Positions 14,301 to 29,300 of a DNA stretch of 64,000 bases are shown here, piece by piece (position 1 is the stretch's first letter; each line of letters opens with the position of its first letter). The notes under the pieces are model-generated. The model saw nothing but the letters and a program-made list of their open reading frames with translations, ran no database searches and was not told where the DNA came from. Source of the stretch: Paracentrotus lividus (taxonomy: Eukaryota > Echinodermata > Echinoidea > Camarodonta > Echinidae); assembly GCA_940671915.1 (NCBI GenBank), contig CALNVZ010003434.1, forward strand, positions 26,839,674 through 26,903,673. Reading direction: 5' to 3'. A program made the position numbers and the translations under genes.

Positions 14301-17300
14301 AGATCTAGAATGGTCCTCATAATCAGCTCCAGAGCTTCACGACCGTACTGAGGTAGAAAGCAAAATACAAGATTTGTAATAATAATAATAATGTAGGCTT
14401 CTTATATAGTGCTCAGGTCTGTCAGGCATGACGCTTATATGGTGCTTTACACACCATTACCCAGGTCATAGTTCAGTGGCCAAGTATATCAGGTACCCAT
14501 TTACACAAGGGTGGAGTGAAGCAAATGTAGATAAAATGCCTTGCTCAAGGATATAAGTGCCGGTGCCATGAATCGAACCCATGACATTTGCATCCCCAGT
14601 CAAGTGATACGACCACTAGACTACAACATTTCACATAGTGAGCATTTAGTGCTTTAGCAAGGCATTTGTCTACATGCTTCTCCCCATACAGGTGTACATG
14701 GGTACCAGGTAGGATGCAAAGATCATTGTGGTTTCATCAGCACTGTGCGCACCTCATTTGATGGTGCCTGGCTATATAAATAAGAAATATTATCATTATT
14801 TTGTTTTTAATTTTATTGGGGTATAAACAGAGATCCAGTAAAAATATTGCTTACATAGGAAATCAATCACAATTTGACCAGACATTAGGGAGCAAGTTAA
14901 ATAATTATAATCACGTACCTTAGTATCAATGTTAAATCGACTGAGATCTTTTGATTCAGTGGCTCTTCTATCTCCATGTGTGAGAGCTCCCTATGGATTG
15001 TAGTGAAAAACATAAAATAAAAGAAATATTGCTTGAAGATGTTGATGATAAATGAAAGTGCAACAATACTTTACACTTGCTAGGATGGGTCATCAGTACT
15101 AGTCATACTTGAAGAGTAAAAGATAAAGACACAAAATTCATATAATTTTGGGACATACATGTATATAAATGTATCACCATATTTATTATTTTAGGTTTGA
15201 TTTTATAATGCTAGATCCAGATTTAAGCAAGTTTGCTGGGGTTGTAAAAGTTGGATGATCTTTATTCATGAGCAACCTGATATTTCATAAAATTGCTGTA
15301 TGATATATGAAGCCTAAAACTGGAACCTACCAAACTCTCTAGTCGCTTAGCAACAATGGAAGCAAATCTCTGTTCTCCGGCTAGTTCTGAGATAAGGAAG
15401 ACATATTCTGGTGCTGTGACTTGATTGGACCGATGGGTTCGACCTAGGAATAAGAAAAGAAACATTGATATTTTATTGGTCCGAGGAACTGGAAGAAAAT
15501 CAGTATGGTAAGAGCGCCAAGGTCTGTACGGCACCTATTTCTGCAAAGCGCCCTTTTATGAAAACAGTCGTACAGCGCGATTAAGTGAAAACAAAACACA
15601 CAAGTATAAAATGGCAGTTTTATACACAAGGAATATATCGTTGGTTGAGAAAGAGAAGGTCGTCAACGTAATTTTTGTCATTTTTTATTTCCTCAGAGTG
15701 AGAAGGGCGTTAAGTAATTTTCTCGTTCTAAAATTGAAATTGGCCATTATTTCTATTTTTGGTTTAGATATGTTGTAAAAGATGTATTATTCATTCATCA
15801 ACCAAACTTTTACTTCTCGTGAGCTCCCGAAAGGTACTAAAAACGTGTTTCAAACCCCCCTCAAAAACTTTAAACGCGATTATCTCACAAACGCAAAAAC
15901 GGGTTAACGCCCTTCTCTTCCTCAACCGACGATAAATTGATGGAAACGTGAGCCAAAAATATCAGGAATACATAAATGTGTGTAATGTGAATGTTGGCAG
16001 ATATGAGACAAATTCATTTTTCTAACGTCGGAATGACAAAGACATCTCCTTTTTCCTAGAAATGTTAAAAGAAATCTTACAACACGACAATATTAATATC
16101 TTACCAAATTGTTGTACAGCTCTATCTGCACTCCAAGGCAACTCTAATGTTATATGAACTCTTTTCTTCTGATTAGCTACTCTTCTATCGGCTTGTAATG
16201 AGATTCCTGAACTTGCTGCTTCCGAGATAATAGCTACATACTGAAAGCCACAAACAGAAATAAACACATACTGTATCATACAGAATTTATACAACATGGT
16301 TAATTTTACCAAATTAAATTTTCAATAATTTCCGATGACGGAATTGAGCATTACTCTACATCTATTTTTTTTTTTTTTTTAATAAAAGTATTTGAGTTTC
16401 TGCAATAGAGGAGCAACAAATGGTAAAGTAACTCAATGGTTTAACTGAAAATAAAGCTTCACTATCTGAACTCAGTATAGTAATTCATAAATGAGATTCT
16501 ATCTCACAAATTAAGAACCTTGCAAGGCAAATTGTTTTTTGCATATACATTGTAAAAAAGGGAACAGAAAAGAGTCAATTTAAAACTCTTCCTCCACTAG
16601 GCATATGTCAATCAAAATTGTCAAGCAATAAAAAGGAGATAAAATTCATGTATCAAATTGTTTATTTTATGGATTGTGTATGAAAAGCATTTTCACAAGT
16701 AATAAATTACTATTTTAATTTCATTTTTACAGGGTGACTCAGTTACCATTCCAAGGGCCCTCTAAACAGATACAATACCAAATTGGACTATGAACTTAAA
16801 TCTTTAATTTTGATGCAGAAGATGAGGAAAAGTGAAAAAAAGACATCAGGCAACGAAAGTTTAGCCCTTACCTTGTCCCCTTCCATAAAGCGTTTCTTCT
16901 CAGTCAGGTTGAGGATCTCAAGTGGAATGTCACATTCACTTCTTGATTCATACTGGACACCATTATCATGACTCACAACACGACCTTTACGACCAGTCAT
17001 CTAATACAAGAAAAAAAAGTCAGACAAGCTTTAGAAGTGTGATGGTGTTATCATATCTGCCAACCTTCCACAGCAAACATTAGGAATCTCTCAGATGAAA
17101 GTGAATGGATGTAACGACTGGAGTAATAATCGAGATCTGTAAAGCCTTTACACTATTTTGTATCTCTATAACATTTATTAATATTGTTTTATTTACCCAG
17201 GGTAGCAGCTTCAGTTCTTATCAACTGTTCTCCCAGCAGGCCCTGCACAACATGCAGACTCCTTGTTAAAAGGCAGCTTCAGGTACCATTGTTTTAAGTC

Positions 17301-20300
17301 TTTGTTATGACTCGGCCTTGAATCGAACTCACAACCTCCGTTTCATGAAAGGCTACCTAAACAAGCGCTCTAACCAAGTGAGCTATCAATTCACATATCT
17401 TCTCCCGGTTCAGAGATTGATTGTGACATCTCCCTTAAAATTGTACTGGTGCATTTTTTTTTTTTTTTTTTCTGTGGGGGGGAGAGGGGCCTAAAAGCCC
17501 CCCCCCCCCTTCAGATCTCACTTCATTTTCACTATGAAAATCGACACACACGTCACCCATGACGTAATCTACAGAATGGTAACTTCATTGTTAAAAAATT
17601 ATTCTAATTCATTTTTAATTAATTAATTATGCTAATTTATGCATGAATTCATACTTTTTGCTCTAATATACTAAATATAGCTCCTAGAATGCTAATATTT
17701 GGTGTGAATGTTCTTTATAGGATTCCTATCAATTGTACTTGAAAAATAATCCGGTATCCAAATTGATTTCTTATGTATTTTATTGTTTTTTAAAATTTCT
17801 TTTATGTATTTCTGGTCGTGTGTTATAAACTCGCCACCCAAATAGGGTGCTGCTGTTACGCTTTTTGCTATTTTTCAGCATTAATTTGTCAATATTTTCC
17901 AAAGTAAGAATGTTTATGTAACAAATTTGATCTCATTTTAAAAGGCCCCCCTTCAGATCTCGACCGTTGATAGTGCGATCACTATGAAAATCCCCCCTTC
18001 AGATCTCGACCGTTGATAGCGCGATCACTATGAAAATCGACACACACGTCACCCATGACGTAATCTACAGAATCGTATACTTCATTGTTGAAAAATTATT
18101 CTAATTTATTTTTAATTAATTAATTATGCTAATTTATGCATGAATTCATAATTTTTGCTCTAATATACTAAATATAGCTCCTAGAATGCTAATATTTGGT
18201 GTGAATGTTCTTTATAGGATTCCTATCAATTGTACTTGAAAAAAAATCTGGTATCCAAATTGATTTCTTATGTATTTTATTGTTTTTTTGAATTTCTTTT
18301 ATGTATTTCTGGCCGTGTGTTATAAACTCGCCACCCAAATAGGGTGGTGCTGTTACACTTTTTGCTATTTTTCAGCATTAATTTGTCAATATTTTCCAAA
18401 GTAAGAAAGTTTATGTAACAAATCTGATCTTATTTTGAAGCTATGTTACTGTGCCACATGTAGCTCCCTGTGAAGTTTCATTGTTCTAGGCAACATTCTG
18501 GTGGAGTTACAATGGTTTAAGTTTGGGACAGTTGGGGTGGTGCTGGAAGCGGCGCCACGTGTACAAAGTCAATGGGAAATTTTACATTTTGAGGTTGATT
18601 TGGGGAAAACTAGAATTTCTCTGCCAAATTTTGGCTTATGACTGTGAATGTGGTACCAAACTGAAGCTTATAAACTGCTTTATACCACGAAATCACTGAA
18701 CAATAGGTTTGATGTTACAATAGTACCCAGGAAGACTCATCAATCGTTATTTGACCTAAAAAGGCAATGCCTCCTGTACAAAGTCATTAGGAATTAGAGA
18801 TATTGTAGTACCATTGGGAAAACTGCAATATCTCTGCCAAATTTTAGCCTATGATAGTGAATTAATAGCACCAAATTGGGGCTTTTAAACTGCTTTATAC
18901 TATCATATCACTTTAACAATACATGTATGTTTGATGGTGCAACAGTACTTGGCAGGACCCAACCCCCTCATGAATTTGAAAAAAGCTATATTTTCAGGGC
19001 TAAATTTCAGATTGTTATATTTTTCATTCTAAAATTGTAAACCATAATGAATTATACCTTGTTTGAAAGGTCTTATTATTCTCTACCAGAATATAATAAT
19101 ATTATTAATATTTGGGTGATTATAGATGACTTGACGATAAAAACAATGAAAAATTTAAAAAAATCTAAATTTCCTGAATTGTTCCTAATAACTTTTTTAT
19201 CTTGCACCTGATTTAATTTTTCAATGCAGATTTAGATTCCTTGAGGAATTTCCTTTCAGAAAATGTATAGTTTTGATATGTTAGGGTGTATACTTTTCGA
19301 GATACATGTACAGGTCTTTGAAGCGAAAAAGTGCCATTTGTTGTGAAATTGGCATGTATACGCAAAAGGCGGCGAACTTATAACACACGGCCTTCTTTGG
19401 TTTTTTACCTTTTTATTGTTATTGTTTTTTCGATGAAAATTATCGGCAACATTATTTCTGTCATAAAAAGCAGCAAATCAATTGATTTTCATCGATAAAA
19501 GCAAAATTAATCACTCATTAATGCATTTTAGCTGAAAACACAATTTGCATTGACTTTGTACATGAAATCACTTTTTGGAGCAATTTGGGGTCTGGCGCAC
19601 GGTTACAAAATTATACGTAACCCGCGAACCAGGTACCGGGGCGTCATAAATATAGGCTTAACCCTAATCAGACTGGGGTGTTTTGGTAGCTGTCAAGACT
19701 GGGGGGGGGGGGCCATGATGGCCCCCCCCTATGATCTCGGCCGCCAATCGCGCGACCGCGCCGAAAATTTGCACGATGGTAGTGAGCCACGTAATCTACA
19801 AGACTGCGCTGTTAATTTTTCCAAAATAATATGAATTTTTTTTATATGAATTAATTATGCTAATTTATGCATGAAATCATACTTTTTGCTCTAATTGAAA
19901 AAATAAAGCTCCTAGAATGCTAATTTTGTGTATTATTATTCCTTATAGCATTCCTAACAATTGTACTAGAAAAAAATTCTCATTTCAAAATTAATTTTTT
20001 ATGTATTTTATTGTTTTATGAATTTCTTATGTATTTTTTTGTTTTTTCGACCTTTTGTTTTTCCTTTTTTTTTACGCAAAAATCATTTAAGAACCATTTT
20101 TAAGCATAAATATGCTAAAATAAATTGATTTTAGCCAATGGAAGTGAAAATAATCATATCTTTATGAATTAAGTGAGAAAACTCAATTTGCATTGACTTT
20201 GTACACAAAATCACGTTTTTGAGCAATTTTCGGTCTGACTGATATTTTTGAAAATCGTGCAGCGTTGTAACGGTACGACCGATTTTTGCGAAAATGGGTT

Positions 20301-23300
20301 CAAAAGATGCGCGAGACTTAAAAGTAAAAAGTCAGCAAGTGGAGCGATCAGAAAATTTCGTGCGGCGGAGTGGTCGCGGAAAATGTCGAGGGGGGGGGCC
20401 ATGATGGCCCCCCCCCAGTCTGATTAGGGTTAAAAGATGCGCAAGACTTCAAAGAAAAAAGTCATTAAAAATCGTGGCAACACCTTCTCACGTTAAAAAA
20501 GTCCAATTAGGGTTAAATATTCTGCAATTCTGGTGCACTTTTGTAGTCTTAGTCAGGTCAAGTTCTTAACGTTCTCTTTTGTATCCAGCAGTTTATAATT
20601 CTAAAAAAAACCTGGTCAACGTTACCTCCGCAACATTTTCTGTTCCACCAAGCTCATCAATAAGTTCATCTAACGTGTTAGGAGGTAGTTCAGCTGCTAG
20701 TTCTTCTAGAGTATCCATTAGTTCTTGTCTCATCAGTCGTCCCCTTTCATAGGAATCAACGCCAGGTAGAACACTACCCTTTGTGGCTAAAATCAAAGAA
20801 AAAAAAATATCGTAGATTTGAAAATAATGTTCAGCTCCAAGTTCTTCCAGAGAGTCCATTAGTTCTTGTCTCTAGTCTTCCTCTCTCATAGGAATCAACG
20901 CCAGGTAGCACACTTCTTTTGGTAGCTTTTCATCTTACCCTCATTGGTGTTCAGCAGAGGCACCAGTAAAAAAAAGCAGATCATCTGCAAAAACAAGCAA
21001 GTCCTTGTAAACAAACACAAAAAGGATCTTCCTTGTTTTTGAAGACCCCCCCTTTTTTTTTTTAATCTGTGACCCACAGGATTTAGATGTTGCCTACGGA
21101 ACTCATGAGAGTGCTAAAACAAGGATTCCTTTACATCAATTACCAAGGTCAGATCAAAATCCATTTTATAACTTGTCCCTCTTCCAAGGACAAAACACAG
21201 CTTATGATGTCATCATAAGCTTGGGAAGACGGATAAGTTAGAAGTTATTTATTTGGGAAGCACGGACCAGCTGATGGTAGAATTAGCTTCAGTGATTGGA
21301 ATTGACATCATTAGGAAGCTTTGTGCTTATAAACAAGGACAGTTTGATCTTTGTTTTTGGACTATTCCTCCCACTGATGATGATGAAAATATGGGTACAC
21401 TTACCAGAAGGGACTGAAGATGAAAGACCTTGTATAGAGACCTAGGTGTCTTTGGAATGATCCCCAGAGCTTTTACCCGGAGCACAGGATTCAATTCCAT
21501 AATGACTATAAGGAATCATTATAAAGGTACACTCACCAGAAGGAACCGATGATGAAAGACCTTGTAGTGTAGTAGCATCCATTGATAGTGACCTAGGTGT
21601 CTTAGGAATGATCCCTAGTGCTCTTAGAGCATTGTCTGCTGCTGAGTCAACACTGTCAATACCATGTGAGTTGTTCTTTGAGGAGGAGGCGGGAGATAAG
21701 GAGGGTTTCTTCTTCTTTTCTTTCTTCTTCTTTTTTGCATTGGGCTCTTTACTTTTCCTGCCACTCCTGTTTAACCATGGGTCTGAAATAAACAGCATAT
21801 ATCATTAGACATTACCATGATAGTGTATTTACTAATTGCTTGAAGATTAAATAGAACATACAATATTTTAAAGAAAAACTTGATGCCGTAGCAGTGATTT
21901 TAACCTAGTATCAAAGGGACACACAACCTTTAACAGTAATCCCATTGTCCCTTTTGTCCATAAATTGCGATAATCATTACTCCATGTTCATTCTTTACAA
22001 ATGTTCTTGCTGTAAGAAAATGTTTGTTTTGTTTCTGTATATTAACAAAAAAAAAAAAAAAAAAACATAGTATGATTACATCAACCAATGCCCAAAGTTT
22101 GACTTAAATGATATTTTATCTGAGGTTTTCCTGATAAATAAATGACAGGCAAATACATGTAGTGAAATGCTAATAGACGCACACTTAAAAAAAAATTTAA
22201 CACAGCAAACAAACAGGGAAATGTCAATTGCTTTACAATCAAGCACAGCATTACAAAATGATATTAATAACATTCATCCTCACCATCATCTGAATCTGAG
22301 TTGCCAAACGGGTTGAAATCATCCTCATCATTGTCGGAATCAAAGAACGGTGAATCATCGTCCGATGACGACGACGATGATGGATCCTCCTTCTCTTCCT
22401 TCTTCTTAGTCTCTTTGGCTTTCTTCTTCTTCCTTTGTTCACCATCATCATCGTCGTCATCATCATCGTCTGTTCCACCTGATGAGCTCTCGCTGTCTTC
22501 TACCCACCAGTCTCTGGTCACACCTTTCTTCTTCCACTTCTTTCCTGGGATTAGAAAGACAGAATAATATGAGAATGGTAGGCTCTATTGTTCATCGTAC
22601 GTTAATATTCCATCCTCATTCCATCCTCATAACTCAGTCAATAGAGCACATGTCTAGCAATCAGGAAGTCTCGGGGTTCGTAAACCGACGGAAACCCATT
22701 TTCTTTGCTCATTTTTTCAAATTACATGTCCATACTTCTAGTCAGTTTCCCTCTTTGTTAAAAAAAATATTCACGCAGTGTGTGTTTATACATGGGTGTC
22801 CAAGCCAGTTCTAGCACATAAAACTTTGCCATGAGTTCCCAACTCTGTTCACAATATATTTACCCTCCTCCTCAGATTGCGAATAATTTGATCTTACAAT
22901 CCTCAAAGTTTGCTGAAAACTATTCATTCAAGGTGTGAATATCTTACATCTTTGAAAATTATTTCAAACAGAATCATAGAAGAGGGCTTTATTATATCAC
23001 TGTTGGATCAAATTTTCATTTTGGGGGTCCCTTTATAGCAATATACTACTATTTTACATTTGCCAAATCTGAATTGGAATACAAAATTGGGAGCCTGTGT
23101 GTACTAGAACCCCTATATGCTAAACCTTACATAATCAGCAGAAGACATCAATACTAACCTGACTTTTTCCTCTTCTTTCCCCTTTTGTCTTTGCTTCCCT
23201 CATCATCATGCATGCCACCATTGAAGCTGAGTCCAAGCATACTCATTGTCTTGTTACGATCAGGAACGGGGAAGTGCTTCTCAATTAGGGCAGTGAAAAC

Positions 23301-26300
23301 ACCCCTATGCATGATCAAATGAAAAGAGAAAGTAAATGTGAAATGAACACATACATGTACGTGTACTCATTGTCTTGTTACGATCAGGTACAAGAAAGTG
23401 CTTCTCTATTACAGCAGTGTGAGATGAAAAGAAAAAGTGAAGATTACATTGAATTTAGTCTAAGCAATTCATTGTCATGTTGCGGTCAAGTCAAGAAAGT
23501 GTTTCTCAATTAAAGCAGTGAAAACTCCTCTATACAAGGTGAAATGAAAAGAGAAAGTGAAGATTACATGGAATTTAGTCTAAGTAATTCATTGTCATGT
23601 TGTGGTCAAGTACAGGAAAGTGTTTCTCAATTAAAGCAGTGAAAACTCCTCTATACAAGGTGAAATGAAAAGAAAAAGTGAAGATTACATTGAATTTAGT
23701 CTAAGTAATTCATTGTCATGTTGTGGTCAAGTACAGGAAAGTGTTTCTCAATTAAAGCAGTGAATACTCCTCTATACAAGGTGAAATGAAAAGAAAAAGT
23801 GAAGATTACATTGAATTTAGTCTAAGCAATTCATTGTCATGTTGCGGTCAAGTACAGGAAAGTGTTTCTCAATTAAAGCAGTGAATACTCCTCTATACAA
23901 GGTGAAATGAAAAGAAAAAGTGAAGATTACATTGAATTTAGTCTAAGTGATACATTGTCATGTTGTGGTCAAGTACAGGAAAGTGTTTCTCAATTAAAGC
24001 AGTGAATACTCCTCTATACAAGGTGAAATGAAAAGAAAAAGTGAGGATTACATTGAATTTAGTCTAAGTGATTCATTGTCATGTTGCGATCAAGTACAGG
24101 AAAGTGTTTCTCAATTAAAGCAGTGAAAACTCCTCTATACAAGGTGAAATGAAAAGAAAAAGTGAAGATTACATTGAATTTAGTCTAAGTAATTCATTGT
24201 CATGTTGTGGTCAAGTACAGGAAAGTGTTTCTCAATTAAAGCAGTGAAACTCCTCTATACAAGGTGAAATGAAAAGAAAAAGTGAAGATTACATTGAATT
24301 TAGTCTAAGCAATTCATTGTCATGTTGCGGTCAAGTACAGGAAAGTGTTTCTCAATTAAAGCAGTGAATACTCCTCTATACAGAGGTGAAATGAAAAGAA
24401 AAAGTGAAGATTACATTGAATTTAGTCTAAGTATCATTGTCATGTTGTGGTCAAGTACAGGAAAGTGTTTCTCAATTAAAGCAGTGAATACTCCTCTATA
24501 CAAGGTGAAATGAAAAGAAAAAGTGAGGATTACATTGAATTTAGTCTAAGTGATCATTGTCATGTTGCGTCAAGTACAGGAAAGTGTTTTCTCATTAAAG
24601 CAGTGAAAACTCCTCTATACAAGGTGAAATGAAAAGAAAAAGTGAGATTACATTGAATTTAGTCTAAGTAATTCATTGTCATGTTGTGGTCAGTACAGGA
24701 AAGTGTTTCTCAATTAAAGCAGTGAAAACTCCTCTATACAAGGTGAAATGAAAAGAAAAAGTGGAGATTACATTTAATTTAGTCTAAGTAATTCATTGTC
24801 ATGTTGCGGTCAAGTACAGGAAAGTGTTTCTCAATTAAAGCAGTGAATACTCCTCTATACATGATCAAATGAAAAGAGAAAGTAAATGTTAAAGCTAATC
24901 TAGTGTTGTAGTCATGAGATTGAATTGTGGAAGAGACTGTCTCAAGGTGATGGGAAATTTTGATAACAATGCACCTAAAAAGTATTTATTAGTGTGAGGT
25001 TTTGGAATCAAGAAAATGATAAGAAATTTACCAAATTCTTCTGAGAGTAACACGCACTGCACACAAAAATGCATGTATGGGACTACATGTACATTTGCTC
25101 ACATGTTCGGGACCCGAACATATCAGCTTTTAATGTCATATTATCACTATGAGGGCATTTGAAGAGCAATCCTTTTCACTGGAACTTTCTACTATAAAAT
25201 TCTTCCTAAATAGCTTGAAAATAATTTGAAAGCTCACAATTATTTTGTTGACCCATGGTTCACCTTTCCCACTACACTAGATTCTCTTTAAACGAAGCAC
25301 ACACATACTCATTGTCTTGTTAAAATTAAAGCAGTGAATACTCCTCTATACATGGTCAATTGAAAAGAGAGAAGGAATGTCAAATAAAGCTCAATCCAAG
25401 TATGCTTCTTCTCTTGTAACAATCAAAACAATAAATACTCCTCAATACATTGTAAATGGTCTAATGAAAAGGGAAAGAATGAAGGCCTATTTATTTATAT
25501 CTGTCAGGATTTTATTACATAAGAGACGCCAATTTTTTTTTACTCTAATATAAAGTTCAGGGAGGGTTTTTCAAATACTCGGAATATGGAAGTGCAGGCC
25601 AAAAGAGCTGGTGCTATAAAAGTTTATCATCATAGATAAGAGTTTTCTATAGCATGTCATTTACATGATATAAGACAACTTTCATACCCTTCTTTTTTTT
25701 TTAAAATCAAATACTGGCATGTTTTAATTATCTCTGTTTGCTAGAGAGAAAGAGTCACTGAATTCTCAACCTATGGGCTGTTGCTCACCCATATAAAAGA
25801 TCATTTCAATCAAGCACCGGTAGATTTTATTAATATAATGTTTATTCTTGTGACCTATTTTTCTGTTGAGACAAAGCAGCGGCGGATCCAGGATTTTGAA
25901 ATACGGGAGCACATCTAAAACTTGAAAAGGGGACGCAGCCGAAACTATTCCAATTTTAACATGCACATTAATGAGAAGGAGTGGTTTTCAAATTATAGAG
26001 GGGGCATGCTTCCCCATGCCTGCATCCAACACTGGACAAAGTCACTGAGTTCTCTACCAAAGATTAATTCAATGAAGTACTGCTAAGTTTTAATAATCTG
26101 TTTATTCTTGTCACCTACTTTGATGTTAAGACAAAGTCACTGAGTTCTCCATCTAAGGCCTAATGCTCACCCAGAAAATGTAAGATCATTTTAATCAAGT
26201 ACTGATAGGTTGTATCAATCTTATGTTTATTTCTGTGACCTACTTGCTGTTGAGACAAAGTCACTGAGCTCTCAACTCAAGATCAATTTAATGATAGTTA

Positions 26301-29300
26301 TGTTTTATAAACTATTTAATGTTTATTCTCATAACCTACTTTGTTGTTGAGACAAAGTCACTGAGTTCTCCACCTAAGATAATTTCAATTATCCACTCTA
26401 CTTCATAACCTACTTTGCTGTTGAGACAAAGTCACTGAGTTCTCCTCCTGCTTCTTCTAAGGCATCTAAGGTCCTAGCTTCACCCGTTGATTGGAGGCCA
26501 ATCACAACACACTGCAGAAAGAAAAATATACAAGAGTAAGATTTAGGGCTGTAGAACGAATAACATGTGGCCTGTGTTATCTCCCCATCTCTCTTAATAG
26601 TGCAACATTTAGAACTCTCAGAATAAAATATTAACAGTTTTTATTCAATTTTTTTTGCTTATGAGCAAAATCATTGTTTACATCCAGACATCCACCGACA
26701 ACTGGTCTGCTCTAAATTCCATACGGTCATCAAATGACTAGCTTCGACACTGGACATATATTCCACCCTAAACCTAACATAAATTCCTAATGCAATCCAA
26801 CCCCTGGAGCAAATGTTGTGTCAAGCACTATGTTATTATTATAATCATTATTATTAGCAACCCTTACAGTGATGAACATTATTTTTTCGCAATGGCTTTT
26901 CATCATATGAAGGCTGCACAGCCAGTTCAATGCCCCAGCCAAACTAGCCAATTTTGATACTTTTTGATCATCTCAGCATCTCCACATACGAGTTTGTTTT
27001 CACCAGCTGCTGGGGGGGGACCTCATTGCGATCAATCAACTTTGAATTCCTATCTTTCCATGTTTGATGGAGTCTCTGGCCAGTTTGACATGTTTTACCT
27101 TAGCTGCTATAAACAGATACTTGAAGAATCTCTGATGAGCCGACCAGAATTGACCCTTCACCCCAACTGACCCCTCACCCCAAAATACCTAGTAAGGATA
27201 TTTTATTAATTCTTGCATTTCCATGTTTGACAGAGTCTCTAGCCAGTTGACCACATGTTTTACCTTAGCTGCTATACACAGATACTTAAAGAACCTCTGA
27301 TGGGCTGACCAGAACTGATCCAAACAGACCCCGCATTGATCCCCACTGACCATTAACCCCAAATACCTAGTAAGTACATATTATGAATTCTTACCTTCCC
27401 GTGCTTGACAGAGTCTCTGGCTAGTTTGACCACATGTTTAACCTTAGCTGCTATACATAGATACTTGAAGAATCTCTGATGGGCTGACCAGAACTGACCC
27501 CACATTGACTTGCACATTCGTTGATCAGCGTCCATCAACAGCGCTGCTCTCTGGAAACGATCTCTTGCCATAATCCACTGATAACGAGGAAGAAACAGCA
27601 CAGAATGTCATGAAAGGCCTCCTTTATATACACCAATTTACTACACTTGGACATTTGGAAGTGGTCTCTTGCCAAAATCCACTGATTACATAGAAAATAA
27701 AAGCAACTTGTCATTTACTATCTTGAATAGTAAAACAAAAGAGCCTATAAAAGCATATAAGCCTGTTGCACAATCAAATTTAACAGTCATATATGTCAGC
27801 AGAGGTGCACAGGTTCATGGGTACAGGACTCTGTAGCACAGAATAAACTGTACGTTCTGTGCCATGGAGGAAGGTACATGTATGCAGACCATTAAAAAGT
27901 ATCACCGATCAGGGTCTTTCTAAATTATCAATCCATTACAAAGTGGCAATGGCCCATCTCAATGTTGCATGCACTTTTTATTCAAAAGACTGACCAGTAA
28001 CCAATTAAGATTGTCCTTCCAAATTTGCCTAAGACTTACCAGATTCACTGACTTGTTGTAGATCTTTTTGAAAGATTCTGAGAGAGCTACTTCTTTGATC
28101 TTGAATGAAACACCTTGGAAACTAAGCTGTCTTGCCAGGTACGTTCCTCTTAGTTTCATATCCATGGCAACAACCTCCATTGCACCAACTCCTCTATATC
28201 AATGAAGAAATGATAATTGTTTTGAAGGGTGAACAAAGTATCAAGATATTTAATACAACATTAAAGAGGGTGAGCCTTTGGCTTCCATGGGAAATTTGAC
28301 ACCATTTCTGCTTACCCAGTACCTGGTTTTGTCCAACTTGAGTTTTAATACTGTTGCTAGACCTGATGTATATTCCACCCATCATCCCATTTGGTAAACT
28401 TATTCCTGTGGCCTGATGATGCCCGAAGAACACCAAGGAATGTCTATGGTGAGACAGCTTGTTTTGCTTAGTCTACAAATTTACCTAAGAGACCGGTATT
28501 TCCAGTGCTTTTCAAAAAGTCTGGGTCAGCAAATTATTATCCCCTCCCCACGAAAGCCCAAGACACATTGACTTTAATACCTGAAAACTGAAAATGATTA
28601 ACAATTTGGAATTACCATCTTCCAATTGTATAACATTCCATCACAATCAAATGAAAGCTGTTATAGTTATTCATCGCGCAACACACCTGTGACCTGTATA
28701 GCCTAAAATAAATAGTTTCTATTTCAAACTCTTTTAATGTAATCTTAGGGGTATTACTCACCTTCGTTCAATGGCTTGGATGTAAGCGTTGAAATCTTGG
28801 AAAGCTGAGCCCTTTCCCCAGATGCCTAGACGTGACATGTAGGCCATGTTCCTGGGTTCAGAAGCACCTGAAAAGAATCAATAAAAAGAAGGAGTGAACC
28901 CAGTAACAAGATTTACAAGGCACATTAAATAAGACAAAGATTCCATGAATATGAAAGTGAACATTTACTTCAAATCAATACTCAATAAAACACGATAGTC
29001 TTTTCTGAAAATACATGTTGTCCGTATGCTTTATTCTATGTCTTCCCAATATTAAAATACTCTTAGATCACCTGTGACCTCACTATCCTCCTCAACAAAT
29101 GTGTTGATGCAGAAATAAAATAAGATCGCATTTGATGCAATATAAAGAAAATTTCGGCAAGTTAAAAAAAAAAAAAAAAAATTGCAACACACAAACTTAA
29201 GTGATTACCAAGTCTCAGGCAACTTCATTCAGGTGAGACAAAATGATGCTAAACTTCAAAGAAATACAATCTAGAAAACAGGTAACCCCCACCCCCCCAC

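Noticed and set aside
14570-14628. tRNA gene on the minus strand
   Set aside because: A and B boxes are present, but the sequence does not fold as a tRNA and continues into a SINE body; likewise at 17320-17395.
22284-22544. Plus-strand and alternative-frame low-complexity proteins
   Set aside because: They are shadows of SBNO1 exon 15, whose minus-strand frame has conserved flanks and correct splice phases.
23370-24880. Regular array resembling a CRISPR locus
   Set aside because: Units are ~119 bp with no unique spacers, derive from an SBNO1 exon border and sit in a eukaryotic intron.
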